Positions 16,232 to 25,037 of a stretch of DNA of 52,553 nt are shown piece after piece. Origin of the DNA: Paenibacillus sp. DMB5 (lineage in GTDB: Bacteria > Bacillota > Bacilli > Paenibacillales > Paenibacillaceae); assembly GCF_001517085.1 (NCBI RefSeq), contig NZ_LRAC01000149.1, positions 1-52,553 on the forward strand, read 5' to 3'. The notes below the pieces were generated by a model. That model did no database searches, was not told the DNA's origin, and was given only the letters and a program-made list of their open reading frames with translations. Position numbers and translations under genes: made by a program. Each line of letters begins with the position of its first letter. The first letter of the stretch is position 1.

Positions 16232-16273
16232 ATGAAGACAGCCCCGTTCGCCGGCGAACGGGGCTGTCTTCAT
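16232..16273. terminator. Perfect 42-base palindrome between convergent genes
   Basis: A 21-base arm (16232-16252) is followed at once by its exact reverse complement (16253-16273), with core CCCCGTTCGCC/GGCGAACGGGG. It sits between the stop codons of the MBL and diguanylate cyclase genes and probably ends both transcripts, although neither side has a clear T run. Confidence 0.65.
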
Positions 16274-16303
16274 ATACGCATATTCAGTTGCGAGGCTTGC
16301 TGG

Positions 16304-17893
16304 TCAGGGTATGAAATGCGTGATTGCTGCTCCGCTGGATATGTGCACCGCGTTGCGTCCGTTGCGCTTGGAGGTGTACAGGGCATGATCGGCTTCGGAA
16401 AGCAGCTCCTCAAGGGATACATTGTGCGGGAGAGCCTCCACTACACCGAAGCTGGCGGTTACATTAATCTGGCCGGACACCGTATACATGGGACTGCGCT
16501 CCATATCGATGCGGATCTGCTCTGACAGCAGGGCAGCCTGCTTCAGCGGGGTGTCCGGCAGGCACATTACAAATTCCTCTCCCCCATACCGCCCGAATAC
16601 ATCCCTTTCCCGGATATGCCTGGAGCATACGCCTACAACATGCTGGAGTGCCATGTCGCCGTACTGGTGGCCGTAACGGTCATTGATGTTTTTGAAGAAA
16701 TCAATATCCAGCAGAATAATCGAAAAGGGACTCTTGCTGTCCTGCGCCTGAATCAGCAGCTCCCGGCTTAGCTCCATGAAATGAGTCCGGTTATAAATAC
16801 CGGTCAGACTGTCAATTGTAGCAAGCTGCCGGAGCTTTTCCTGCAGCAGAGTCCGTTCGGTTACATCGATCAGCATGATCATCCTGCCGGCAACGCTCCC
16901 GTCCTTCTTGAGTACAGGGGAAGAGCGGACCTCATAATAACAGGTGCTTCCGCCTATATTCCAGGCTAGCTCCCGCTCCCCGCTCAGCAGCGGGTCGGCA
17001 CTCATTACGTAATCGACGGCATCCTTGCCCGCAGGCAGAAACAGCTGGGCCAGAGAGCGCCCGACTGCGGAGGAGTCCAGGCCCTCCATCATCCCTGTGG
17101 CAGCCCGGTTGTAATCAATCAGCATATCAAAACGGTCCGTGACCAGCACTCCGTCGCGCATGCTCTCGAACAGGTTTTCCCGGGCGATAGGAGCTGCGGT
17201 CAGCATTCCTCTGGACAGGATGGCCCAGAAGTACAGGGTCGAGGTCACGCTCATAATGACCGGGACAGGGTCCATGCCATAAGGGGTCTTGTCTATTAAA
17301 TAGAGGAATGCTCCCATGGCCGGCAGAAACTGCCCGACAAAAATGGTGATCATCTGCCGCCGGTACACCCGCTTCATCCGGTTCCACTGCCAGAGAATCA
17401 GGCACATCCCGGCAAGCATAGAGCCGAAGGTCATGCTGCCCTGCACAATATACCAGGGGCCCATCACAATATCAACCACCAGGGAAGGCGCACCTTCCCG
17501 GAACACCATTGATTTGTAGAACAGATGGTGATACTCATTGGTCCATACCAGGAGAGTGGAAATAATAGGTACAGCAAAGAGCGGAATCAGCAGCTTTTTG
17601 TTAATCAGGCGCTCCAGTCCCACGAAATGCATAATCATAAGCAGGCTGCAGGGGGCGATAAAAGGCATGCCCAGATACTCCACCTTGATCCAGAACCCGA
17701 TTTCCTGCATGGAGTTGCCCGACAGCTCCAGAGCAAAGCCGAAGATGTAAATGGCCGAGAAAAAGGAGCTGCCTACAAAAGCCCTGATTCCGGCAAAATC
17801 AGTCTTCTTATAAAAGGCAAACAGTGCAAGGAGCGCGTTCAGCACCCCGGATACAGATACGATAACAATGTAATTTGAAATTAAAGATCCCAT
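16304..17893 (-). CDS. Membrane diguanylate cyclase: 7TM sensor, PAS, GGDEF
   Basis: A 529-residue protein. Residues 1-215 form about seven hydrophobic segments of the histidine-kinase N-terminal 7TM sensor type (the stretch WIKVEYLGMPFIAPCSLLM is typical). A PAS domain follows (RDGVLVTDRFDMLIDYNRAATGM). The C-terminal GGDEF domain has DSLTGIYNRTHFME, LDIDFFKNINDRYGHQYGD and the active loop GGEEF, so cyclase activity is expected. No EAL domain. GGAGG precedes the ATG. It should make cyclic di-GMP in response to a membrane or redox signal; the ligand is unknown. Confidence 0.9.
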   Translation of the reverse strand: MGSLISNYIVIVSVSGVLNALLALFAFYKKTDFAGIRAFVGSSFFSAIYIFGFALELSGNSMQEIGFWIKVEYLGMPFIAPCSLLMIMHFVGLERLINKKLLIPLFAVPIISTLLVWTNEYHHLFYKSMVFREGAPSLVVDIVMGPWYIVQGSMTFGSMLAGMCLILWQWNRMKRVYRRQMITIFVGQFLPAMGAFLYLIDKTPYGMDPVPVIMSVTSTLYFWAILSRGMLTAAPIARENLFESMRDGVLVTDRFDMLIDYNRAATGMMEGLDSSAVGRSLAQLFLPAGKDAVDYVMSADPLLSGERELAWNIGGSTCYYEVRSSPVLKKDGSVAGRMIMLIDVTERTLLQEKLRQLATIDSLTGIYNRTHFMELSRELLIQAQDSKSPFSIILLDIDFFKNINDRYGHQYGDMALQHVVGVCSRHIRERDVFGRYGGEEFVMCLPDTPLKQAALLSEQIRIDMERSPMYTVSGQINVTASFGVVEALPHNVSLEELLSEADHALYTSKRNGRNAVHISSGAAITHFIP

Positions 17894-18281
17894 GGCATCG
17901 GCCTCCTCACAGGGCAGGCGTCCATTGCCTGTTCAGCTGAAGCAGGCCGGGGCCTGTTGATATAAGTGCTCCACATCGGCGAATTTTCTCCTGTTTGATC
18001 AAGGATATACATAAATAGTAACACAGTTTGTTATGGATAACATTCGGCCTCCGGGCTTACCCGTTTAGTCCGCAGTGTCCTGTCGGGGGAGTGAACCCCC
18101 CCATCTATGTATATCGGCATCCGCCGCAATCTTTAACAATCCCGGTCCCGCGCCTAGACAAAGTGACGGAATTTCACAGGCGCTATTTTACTTTTTGTCT
18201 AGTGAGTGTCCGGACAGCAGAGTGTAAGATGTTAGTTAATCCTACATTGAAGCTTTAATCATTTATCAAAAACGAATTATA
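17894..18281. other. Regulatory region between the diguanylate cyclase and ABC genes
   Basis: No gene is seen in these 388 bases. Recognisable elements: palindrome TGTTAT-GG-ATAACA (18029-18042); a small GGGGG-AGTGAA-CCCCC hairpin near 18085; an inverted repeat made of CTAGACAAAGT (18154-18164) and ACTTTTTGTCTAG (18190-18202), about four helical turns apart; and TGTCCGGACA (18207-18216). The TAGACA half site recurs as ATTAGACA/TGTCTAAT before the PucR gene (26753-26771), suggesting a common regulator. Confidence 0.5.
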
Positions 18282-18298
18282 TGTTATTTTATTTAACA
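18282..18298 (+). promoter_or_regulatory. GlnR/TnrA-type nitrogen box before the ABC importer operon
   Basis: TGTTATTTTATTTAACA matches the consensus TGTNA-N7-TNACA at every defined position. With its flanks it is identical at 20 of 23 positions to the site before preT (26926-26948). It lies 36 bases before the chosen start of the ATPase gene, so it may act as a repressor site over or near the promoter. Confidence 0.75.
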
Positions 18299-18334
18299 TT
18301 AATATCCGGATCAGGAATGAAGGGGGAACGGGAT

Positions 18335-19117
18335 ATGTCACTTGTAGCGGCAAAGATTCCTGAGATACAGCTGCAAAACGTCGAAATGCGTTATCAGACG
18401 GAGAGTGCCGATGTACTGGCGCTGCATCAGGTTAGCCTTAATATTGCCAAGGGCGAATTCGTTTCTTTGCTGGGCCCCTCGGGCTGCGGCAAGACAACAC
18501 TGCTGAGACTGATGGCAGATCTTCTGACACCAACTGCGGGCAATGTTACGGTAGCAGGAAAAAGTGCGAAGGAAGCGAGGCTGGCCCAGAAGTACGGCAT
18601 TGTTTTTCAGAGTCCGGTGCTGTATGACTGGCGCAAGGTCAAGCACAACATTACGCTGCCGCTTGAGCTGATGGGAGTCAAGAAGGCGGCCCGCGAGGAA
18701 AAGGCATTGGAACTGCTGGAGCTTGTGGGACTGCGGGGCTTTGCCGACAAGTATCCGTGGCAGCTCAGCGGAGGAATGCAGCAGCGTGTGGCCATCGCCC
18801 GAGCGCTCTCGATGGAGCCGGAAATTCTGCTGATGGATGAGCCGTTCTCCGCACTGGATGAATTTACGCGTGAGCGGCTGAATGAGGAGCTGCTCTCCGT
18901 CTGGAGCAAGGTGCAGAGCACCATTGTGTTTGTAACTCACAGTATTCCTGAATCTATCTTCCTCTCGGACAGAGTGTTCGTGCTATCCCCGCATCCGGGC
19001 CGGTTATCAGCTGTTGTCGATATTCCGCTGCCACGCCCGCGTACAGCGGAGATGCGGAACAGCCCGCAGTTTTTTGAGCTGATCGCCCGTATCCGCGACA
19101 GTTTTGAAGGGGTGTAG
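18335..19117 (+). CDS. ABC transporter ATP-binding protein (NitT/TauT/ThiZ type)
   Basis: A 260-residue importer ATPase. I chose ATG 18335 because GGGGGAA lies about 9 bases upstream and the GlnR box lies before it; the open frame reaches back to 18281. Walker A GPSGCGKTT, signature LSGGMQQRVAIARAL, Walker B ILLMDEPFSALDEFTRE and the H-loop FVTHSIPES are intact. The family drives uptake of nitrate, sulfonates or pyrimidine-like compounds. It is the first gene of an operon with two permeases, a lipoprotein and two catabolic genes, so the cargo is probably a pyrimidine or related compound. Confidence 0.88.
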   Translation: MSLVAAKIPEIQLQNVEMRYQTESADVLALHQVSLNIAKGEFVSLLGPSGCGKTTLLRLMADLLTPTAGNVTVAGKSAKEARLAQKYGIVFQSPVLYDWRKVKHNITLPLELMGVKKAAREEKALELLELVGLRGFADKYPWQLSGGMQQRVAIARALSMEPEILLMDEPFSALDEFTRERLNEELLSVWSKVQSTIVFVTHSIPESIFLSDRVFVLSPHPGRLSAVVDIPLPRPRTAEMRNSPQFFELIARIRDSFEGV

Positions 19118-19119
19118 CG

Positions 19120-19931
19120 ATGAAGGCGAACAGCTTGCTCCGCAGCCGTTATCTGCCGCTGCTCGTCTGGATTTGCGGCCTGCTGGCGATTTGGGAAGCC
19201 GTCTCCTGGATGCTGCTCCATGTGGTGAAGACCCCGCTGGCCCAATCCAAGCTGCCTTATGTGCACGAGGTGGCGGCAACCTTGTGGAAATACAGCGGCA
19301 CATTGCTGAAGGAGGGCGGGGCGACCTTCGGCAATGCCGGTATAGGCTTTCTGATCGGTGCCGCAGCCGGAGTGCTGCTCGCTGTGCTGATGAGCCTGTC
19401 CAGAACGGTTGAACAGCTCGCCTTCCCGTACGCGGTTGCTTCACAGATGATTCCGATTCTTGGGCTCGCGCCGATTATCTACGGGATTGTACGCGATGAG
19501 CAGGTATCGCGGATTATCATCTCCGGGTACATCACTTTCTTTCCGGTTGCGCTGAACATGCTGCGCGGCCTGCGCAGCGTTGATCTTCCCGCAGTGGAGC
19601 TCATGCACTCCTATGCAGCCAAGCCGTGGGCGGTCTATTGGAAGCTGAAGCTTCGGCCGCGTTGCCGGGACTGTTCAGCGGCCTCAAAATCGCGGCTCCG
19701 CTCGCGGTAACCGGGGCCATTCTGGTTGAACTGATGGGTGCCCAGCATGGCATAGGGGTCATTATGCTGCGGAATCTGTATTATGGGCCTTCCCATACGT
19801 ACATGTTCTGGTCTACAGTTCTGGTCGGGGCGCTGCTGGGTATCGCCAGCTACTGGCTGATGACGCTTGTCGAGCGTCTGGTTGCACCGTGGCAGCCCGA
19901 GTTCCGGCCGAAGGGGGGAGAGCGCTCATGA
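19120..19931 (+). pseudogene. ABC transporter permease, frame broken near 19656
   Basis: A BPD-type permease that would be about 270 residues long. The first frame (from ATG 19120) runs through five hydrophobic segments to KPWAVYWKLKL, then turns into Arg/Ser-rich nonsense and stops at 19710. The next frame takes up at once with ALPGLFSGLKIAAPLAVTGAILVE, the EAA-loop and last segments of the same family, and ends at 19931. Reading CTTCCGGCCGCG instead of CTTCGGCCGCG restores KLKLPAALPGL, so one C is missing. This may be a sequence error or a real mutation. The gene would pair with the second permease and the ATPase. Confidence 0.85.
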
Positions 19932-20826
19932 GCGGCAGTTCAGTGCAGGAGCCTGCGTATATTGCTGCAGCTGGGAGTGAAGGCCGCCCTCATCTCTTAT
20001 AACAACGATAAACAGCGTATCATCAGACCCGGAGAAGCAGAGGGGAAGACGGCGCCTGCCCAGATGGCTTAATGCGGGTGTGCTTTTGCCGCTTGCAGCC
20101 GGTGTAATCTTCCTGCTCCTCTGGGAGCTTCAGATGTTTCATAAACTGTTTGACCTGAAGAAATACCAGCTTCCGCTGCCTTCCGCTATCTGGGAAGCCA
20201 TGCGGGACAATTACAGCCTGCTGCTGTCCTATACCGGCTATACCCTTACCGAAGCAGTAGCCGGTATGCTGATCGGCTCGGCCGGCGGCTTTCTGATTGC
20301 CCTGGCTGCAACCGCCTGGCCGCGTTGGGGCGGCGGCAGCCTGACTCTGGTTGCGGCGCTCAATGCAGTGCCGATTGTGGCGCTGGCCCCGATTATGAAC
20401 CTTTGGTTCGGTGACGGGATCGGCTCGCGGGCGGCTATCGTTACTGCAACCACAATGGCGGCGATGGCCATTAATGCCTACAAAGGAATGTCGGCAGTCG
20501 ACCCGTTGGCGCTCGATCTGATGCATTCCTATGCTGCCGGCAAATCTGCGGTATTCCGTTATCTGCGGATTCAGAACAGTCTGCCGTACGTATTTACCGC
20601 TCTCAAGATCAATGCTACCGCAAGCATGATCGGAGCCATCGTTGGCGAGTTTTTCTTTTCCTCAAGGGGGCTTGGTTATCTTCTCTCCAACTCCATCAAG
20701 GTGGCGAAGATGCCGCTCGGCTGGTCCTGTATTGTGCTTGCAGCCATCGCCGGGGTGTTATTTTACCTGGTTGTAGAACGGCTGGAGAAGGTGTTTATCA
20801 GATGGCATCCCTCCCGGCGTTCGTAA
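19928..20826 (+). pseudogene. Second ABC transporter permease, frame broken near 19985
   Basis: The large open part (GTG 20080 onward, 248 residues) is a BPD permease with LLPLAAGVIFLLLWE, VAALNAVPIVALAPIMNLWFGDG and the EAA-like LDLMHSYAAGKSAVFRYLRI. It lacks a start with a ribosome site. An ATG at 19928 does have one (GGGGGGAG, and ATGA overlap with the first permease), but its frame stops after 24 codons. Joining MSGSSVQEPAYIAAAGSEGR to PSSLITTINSVSSDPEKQRG by adding one G (CGGCCC for CGCCC near 19985) gives one 299-residue protein. So this gene probably also has a one-base loss; otherwise translation begins at GTG 20080. Confidence 0.75.
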
Positions 20827-20970
20827 TCCTCTTTTACCCGTTACATCCGGACCTTCGCGTGGGGGGAGACAGAGAACCTGACCGCGGGCCGTATGGATAT
20901 AGGCACCATGATGGCAACCATACTGTGCTGTGCAAGAACCACAAACTCAAAATGGTAGGGGGAGTTGCAT

Positions 20971-22077
20971 TTGAAGAACGGGAAAAAGGGTAAATCGCAC
21001 GGCGGGCTATTGCTGGCGGCAATGATTATGCTCATCTCTCTGCTGGCCGGCTGCGGAGGAAACAATAATACCAATGCACCTGTCGCTGAAGCGAATACGG
21101 CTGCAGAGGCTTCTGCTTCACCGGGAGCGGCAACGGCAGAGCCTGCTGCAGAGCCGGTTACGGTCAAGCTGCAGCTGAAATGGGTGCCCCAGGCACAGTT
21201 CGCAGGTTATTTCCTGGCACAGGATAAGGGTTATTATGCCGAGGAGGGGCTGAACGTTGAAATTCTGCCCGGCGGGCCTGACATTGTACCGGAGCAGCAG
21301 GTGGCCGGCGGATCGGCAGACATCGGGGTGGATTGGGTGGCAAGCCTGCTGACCAGCCAGGAGCAGGAAATGCCATTGTTGCAGATCGCACAGATTTTCC
21401 AAAAGAGCGGCCTGGTCCTGGTGTCCAAGAAAGATGCGGGAATCAACAGTCCGGCTGATCTGAAGGGTAAGAAGGTTGGAAACTGGATGGGCGGCAATGA
21501 GTTTGAACTGCTGGCGCTGTTCGATAAGTATAAACTCGATTCCAACAAGGATTTGAATTTCACGAAGCAGGGCTTCACCATGGACCAGTTCCTCGGCGGT
21601 GAAATCGATGCCGCTTCGGCCATGACCTACAATGAATATCAGGTTGTACTGGAATCGGGAGTAAAGGCTGAAGATCTGAATGTTATTGACATGAATGATG
21701 AGGGGGTAGCCATGCTGGAGGATAACCTCTTCGCCAATAAAGAATGGCTTGCAGATAATAAGGAGACTGCAGCCAAGTTCGTCCGGGCTTCACTGAAGGG
21801 CTGGAAGGATGCAATCGCCGATCCGGAAGCAGCCGTAGACAGTGTCATGAAGCTGGCTGAGGAAGGCAGTACCACCCGCGAGCATCAGCTGACTATGATG
21901 ACAGAAGTAGCTAAGCTGATTCAGCCGGAGGGCTTCGATATTGCCAAGCTGGGCTATACCGATGCTGCCGCATTCCAGCAGACAGCGGATATTGCCCTCA
22001 AGTTCGGAGTAATCAAGGAAGCGGCCGATGTGAACGAAGCCTATACGAATGAGATTGTCGAGATGGCAGCAGAGTAA
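20971..22077 (+). CDS. ABC transporter substrate-binding lipoprotein (NMT1/THI5-like)
   Basis: A 368-residue lipoprotein starting at TTG 20971, with GGGGGAG eight bases upstream. The signal LLLAAMIMLISLLAGC ends in a lipobox with the modified cysteine, followed by an Ala/Thr-rich tether (residues ~25-55). The mature part has KLQLKWVPQAQFAGYFLAQDKGYYAEEGLNV, the NMT1/THI5 signature of pyrimidine-precursor and riboflavin-precursor binding proteins. Next to mmsA, an omega-aminotransferase and preTA-hydA it most likely binds a pyrimidine or hydropyrimidine. No TPP riboswitch is seen upstream, which argues against thiamine-precursor uptake. Confidence 0.88.
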   Translation: MKNGKKGKSHGGLLLAAMIMLISLLAGCGGNNNTNAPVAEANTAAEASASPGAATAEPAAEPVTVKLQLKWVPQAQFAGYFLAQDKGYYAEEGLNVEILPGGPDIVPEQQVAGGSADIGVDWVASLLTSQEQEMPLLQIAQIFQKSGLVLVSKKDAGINSPADLKGKKVGNWMGGNEFELLALFDKYKLDSNKDLNFTKQGFTMDQFLGGEIDAASAMTYNEYQVVLESGVKAEDLNVIDMNDEGVAMLEDNLFANKEWLADNKETAAKFVRASLKGWKDAIADPEAAVDSVMKLAEEGSTTREHQLTMMTEVAKLIQPEGFDIAKLGYTDAAAFQQTADIALKFGVIKEAADVNEAYTNEIVEMAAE

Positions 22078-22102
22078 GTCTTCCGCCCATAATGAACACA
22101 CA

Positions 22103-22127
22103 GATGACCGCCGGTGAGGCGGTCATC
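22103..22127 (+). terminator. Intercistronic hairpin after the binding-protein gene
   Basis: A perfect 10-base stem GATGACCGCC/GGCGGTCATC with loop GGTGA, 26 bases after the stop. Only a weak T-containing tail follows, so it may protect the upstream message or cause partial termination rather than end the operon. Confidence 0.5.
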
Positions 22128-22169
22128 TATTATCATCGGCAGCCCAGATCAAGAAAGAGGTGAGGAACC

Positions 22170-23632
22170 ATGTCTCTGGTAGTGAGGCAGGCAGAGAAAA
22201 TCAGAAACTATGTGAACGGCAGCTGGGTGGATTCACCCTCCGGACAGGAGGAGGAGGTATTCAATCCGGCAACCGGCGAGGTGATCGCCTATGTTCCGAT
22301 CTCAAGCAGGGAGGAAGTGGATGCTGCAGTCCGTGCGGCGGCAATTGCCTATAATTCATGGAAAAGGGTTGCCGTTCCGCGGAGAGCCCGTTATTTCTTC
22401 CAGTATCAGCAGCTGTTGCTGCAGCACCGGGATGAGCTGGCCGGGCTGATTACGCTGGAGAACGGCAAGAGCAGGGAGGAGGCGCTGGGTGAGGTACAGC
22501 GCGGCATTGAGTGCGTGGAATTCGCCTCGGGTGCGCCTACGCTGATGATGGGCAGCCAGCTGCCGGATATCGCTTCCGGCATCGAATCCGGCATGTACCG
22601 CTACCCTCTGGGGGTAATCGGCGGGATTGCACCGTTCAACTTCCCGATGATGGTGCCCTGCTGGATGTTTCCGCTGGCCGTTGCCTGCGGCAACACCTTT
22701 GTGCTGAAGCCGTCCGAGCGTACGCCGCTGCTCGTCAACCGGCTGGCGGAGCTGTTCGGTGAAGCCGGCTTTCCGCCCGGTGTGCTGAATGTGGTGCACG
22801 GTGCGCATGAAGTGGTGAACGGACTGCTGGAGCATGAGGAGGTAAAGGCGATTTCCTTTGTCGGCTCACAGCCGGTGGCGGAATATGTGTATAAGCAGGG
22901 GACGGCTCACGGCAAGCGGGTCCAGGCGCTGGCCGGCGCCAAAAACCACTCGATTGTGCTTCCGGATGCTGACCTGGACAATGCTGTGAAGAATATTACG
23001 GCTGCTGCTTTCGGCTCGGCGGGCGAGCGCTGTATGGCCTGCTCTGTTGTAGTTGCTCATGAAGCTATCGCCGATGAGCTGGTTGACCGCCTGATTCGGG
23101 CTGCCGACGGCCTGAAGATCGGGGACGGCCGGGAGGACGGTGTATTTCTCGGGCCGGTCATCCGGGAGGCGAACAAGGAGCGGACGATCCGCTACATCGA
23201 AAAGGGGATCGAGGAGCAGGCGGAGCTGGTGCGTGACGCCGCAAGGACAACGCGGCGGCAGGCGCGGGCTATTTCCTGGGGCCAACCATCTTTGACCGTG
23301 TGCAGCCGGGGATGACGATCTGGCAGGATGAGATTTTTGCTCCCCTGCTGTCTGTGGTGCGCGTAAAGAATCTCGCTGAAGCGATAGAGATTACGAACTG
23401 TTCACCGTTTGCCAACGGTGCCTGTCTGTATACAGACAGCGCCAGCGCGGTCCGCGAGTTCCGGGAAGAGATTGATGCAGGGATGCTGGGTGTGAATCTT
23501 GGTGTACCGGCACCGATGGCGTTTTTTCCTTTTTCCGGATACAAGAAATCCTTCTATGGTGACCTGCATGCGAACGGGCGTGACGGTGTTGAATTCTATA
23601 CCCGCAAGAAGATGATTACTGCACGTTATTAA
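22170..23632 (+). pseudogene. mmsA: Methylmalonate/malonate-semialdehyde dehydrogenase (CoA-acylating), frame broken near 23238
   Basis: An aldehyde dehydrogenase of about 487 residues in two frames. The first contains IGGIAPFNFPMMVPCWMFPLAVACGNTFVLKPSE (cofactor site) and GSAGERCMACSVV with the catalytic Cys288, the sequence typical of MmsA/IolA. It derails after EQAELVRDA; the second frame resumes as RKDNAAAGAGYFLGPTIFDRV and runs to the normal C-terminus. Restoring one G (GACGGCCGC for GACGCCGC) mends it. The enzyme converts methylmalonate semialdehyde to propionyl-CoA or malonate semialdehyde to acetyl-CoA: the last step of thymine or uracil breakdown. GAGGTGAGG precedes the ATG. Confidence 0.88.
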
Positions 23633-23670
23633 TGTTCCATACAACACATTTCGAAAGAGGGGAACTTGCC

Positions 23671-25037
23671 ATGCAGAGCCTGGGCAAAGAGAGCGAAGCG
23701 GCCATAAAGAAGGATCAGCGGTATTTATGGCATAACATTACACCATACAGTGAACAGAACCCCCCGATGATCGCGGCTTCGGCCAGCGGGTCGTGGGTTA
23801 CCGATATTGACGGCAATAAATATCTGGACGGGATGTCCGGGCTGTGGTGCGTAAATGTCGGGTACGGGCGAAAAGAATTGGCTGACGCTGCCTACAATCA
23901 GCTGCTCAGCCTGCCGTATTTCCCGCTTACCCAGAGCCATATGCCGGCCGTTGCGCTTGCCGAAAAGCTGAATGAGTGGCTGGAAGGAGACTATGTGATC
24001 TTCTTCTCCAACAGCGGCTCTGAAGCGAATGAGGCAGCCTTCAAGATCGTCCGCCAGTACCACCAGCAGACCGGCCAGCATTACCGCAGTAAATTCATCG
24101 CCCGTTACCGCGGCTACCACGGCAGCTCGCTCGGGGCTCTGTCTGCTACAGGCCAGGCGCAGCGCAAGTACAAATATGAGCCGCTGGCTGCAGGGTTCCT
24201 GCATGTGGCGCCGCCGGACAGCTACCGCCGCCCTGCAGGCATGACTGTGGAGGCGTTCAATCTGCAGTGCGCACAGGCGATCGAGGATAAGATCGTATGG
24301 GAGGGCGCAGAGACGGTTGCTGCTGTAATCATGGAGCCCGTCATTACCGGCGGCGGCGTCATTGTGCCGGAGCAGGTCTATCTGGACCGGGTGCAGGAAA
24401 TCTGCCGGAATTATGGCGTGCTGCTGATTATGGATGAGGTCATCTGCGGCTTCGGGCGTTCCGGGCGAAAGTTCGGCCATCAGAACTTCGGGATCAAGCC
24501 GGACATCGTCACCATGGCCAAAGGGCTGACCAGCGCATATCTGCCGCTGTCGGCAACTGCGGTGCGCAAGGATATTTATGAAGCCTTCAAGGATAACAGC
24601 GACGGCTACGGCCACTTCCGTCATGTGAATACCTTCGGCGCAACCCGGCAGCCTGTGCGCTGGCCCTCTGCAATCTGGAGATTCTGGAGCGGGAGCAGCT
24701 GGTGGAGCGTGCCGGTATTCTGGGGCAGAGGCTGCACAGCGGGCTATCCGGGCTGCTTGATCACAAGCTGGTCGGCGATATCCGCAGCTTTGGACTGATC
24801 ATCGGCATCGAGCTGGTAGCTGACAAGGCGACCCGGCAGCCTGCCGGCCTGGATACTGTCAAAGGCATTATTGCCGAATGTAAGGCTAAAGGGCTTATTA
24901 TCGGCAAGAACGGGGACACTGTGGCAGGCTTCAACAATGTACTGACACTCGCGCCGCCGCTTTCGTCTACGGATAGTGATATACAGTTTATTGTTGATAC
25001 GCTCACAGCTGTGCTGAACGGGAGCTGGGGAGCGTGA
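23671..25037 (+). pseudogene. Class III omega-aminotransferase (beta-alanine/3-aminoisobutyrate), frame broken near 24641
   Basis: About 455 residues in two frames. Start ATG 23671 follows AGAGGGGAA. GSEANEAAFKIVRQYH binds PLP phosphate, LLIMDEVICGFGRSG holds the PLP-pairing Asp, and TMAKGLTSAYLPLSA contains the Schiff-base Lys284. The first frame goes wrong after HVNTFG; the second continues NPAACALALCNLEILEREQLVERAG to the end at 25037. One missing G (TTCGGCGGCAAC for TTCGGCGCAAC) explains it. The family moves amino groups from beta-alanine or 3-aminoisobutyrate to pyruvate, giving the semialdehyde used by MmsA just upstream. The 3' end overlaps the convergent PucR gene by 35 bases. Confidence 0.87.

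Noticed and set aside
17894..18334. TPP or FMN riboswitch before the NMT1/THI5-type importer
   Set aside because: The conserved CTGAGA and ACCTGA elements of the TPP switch and the FMN core are not present.
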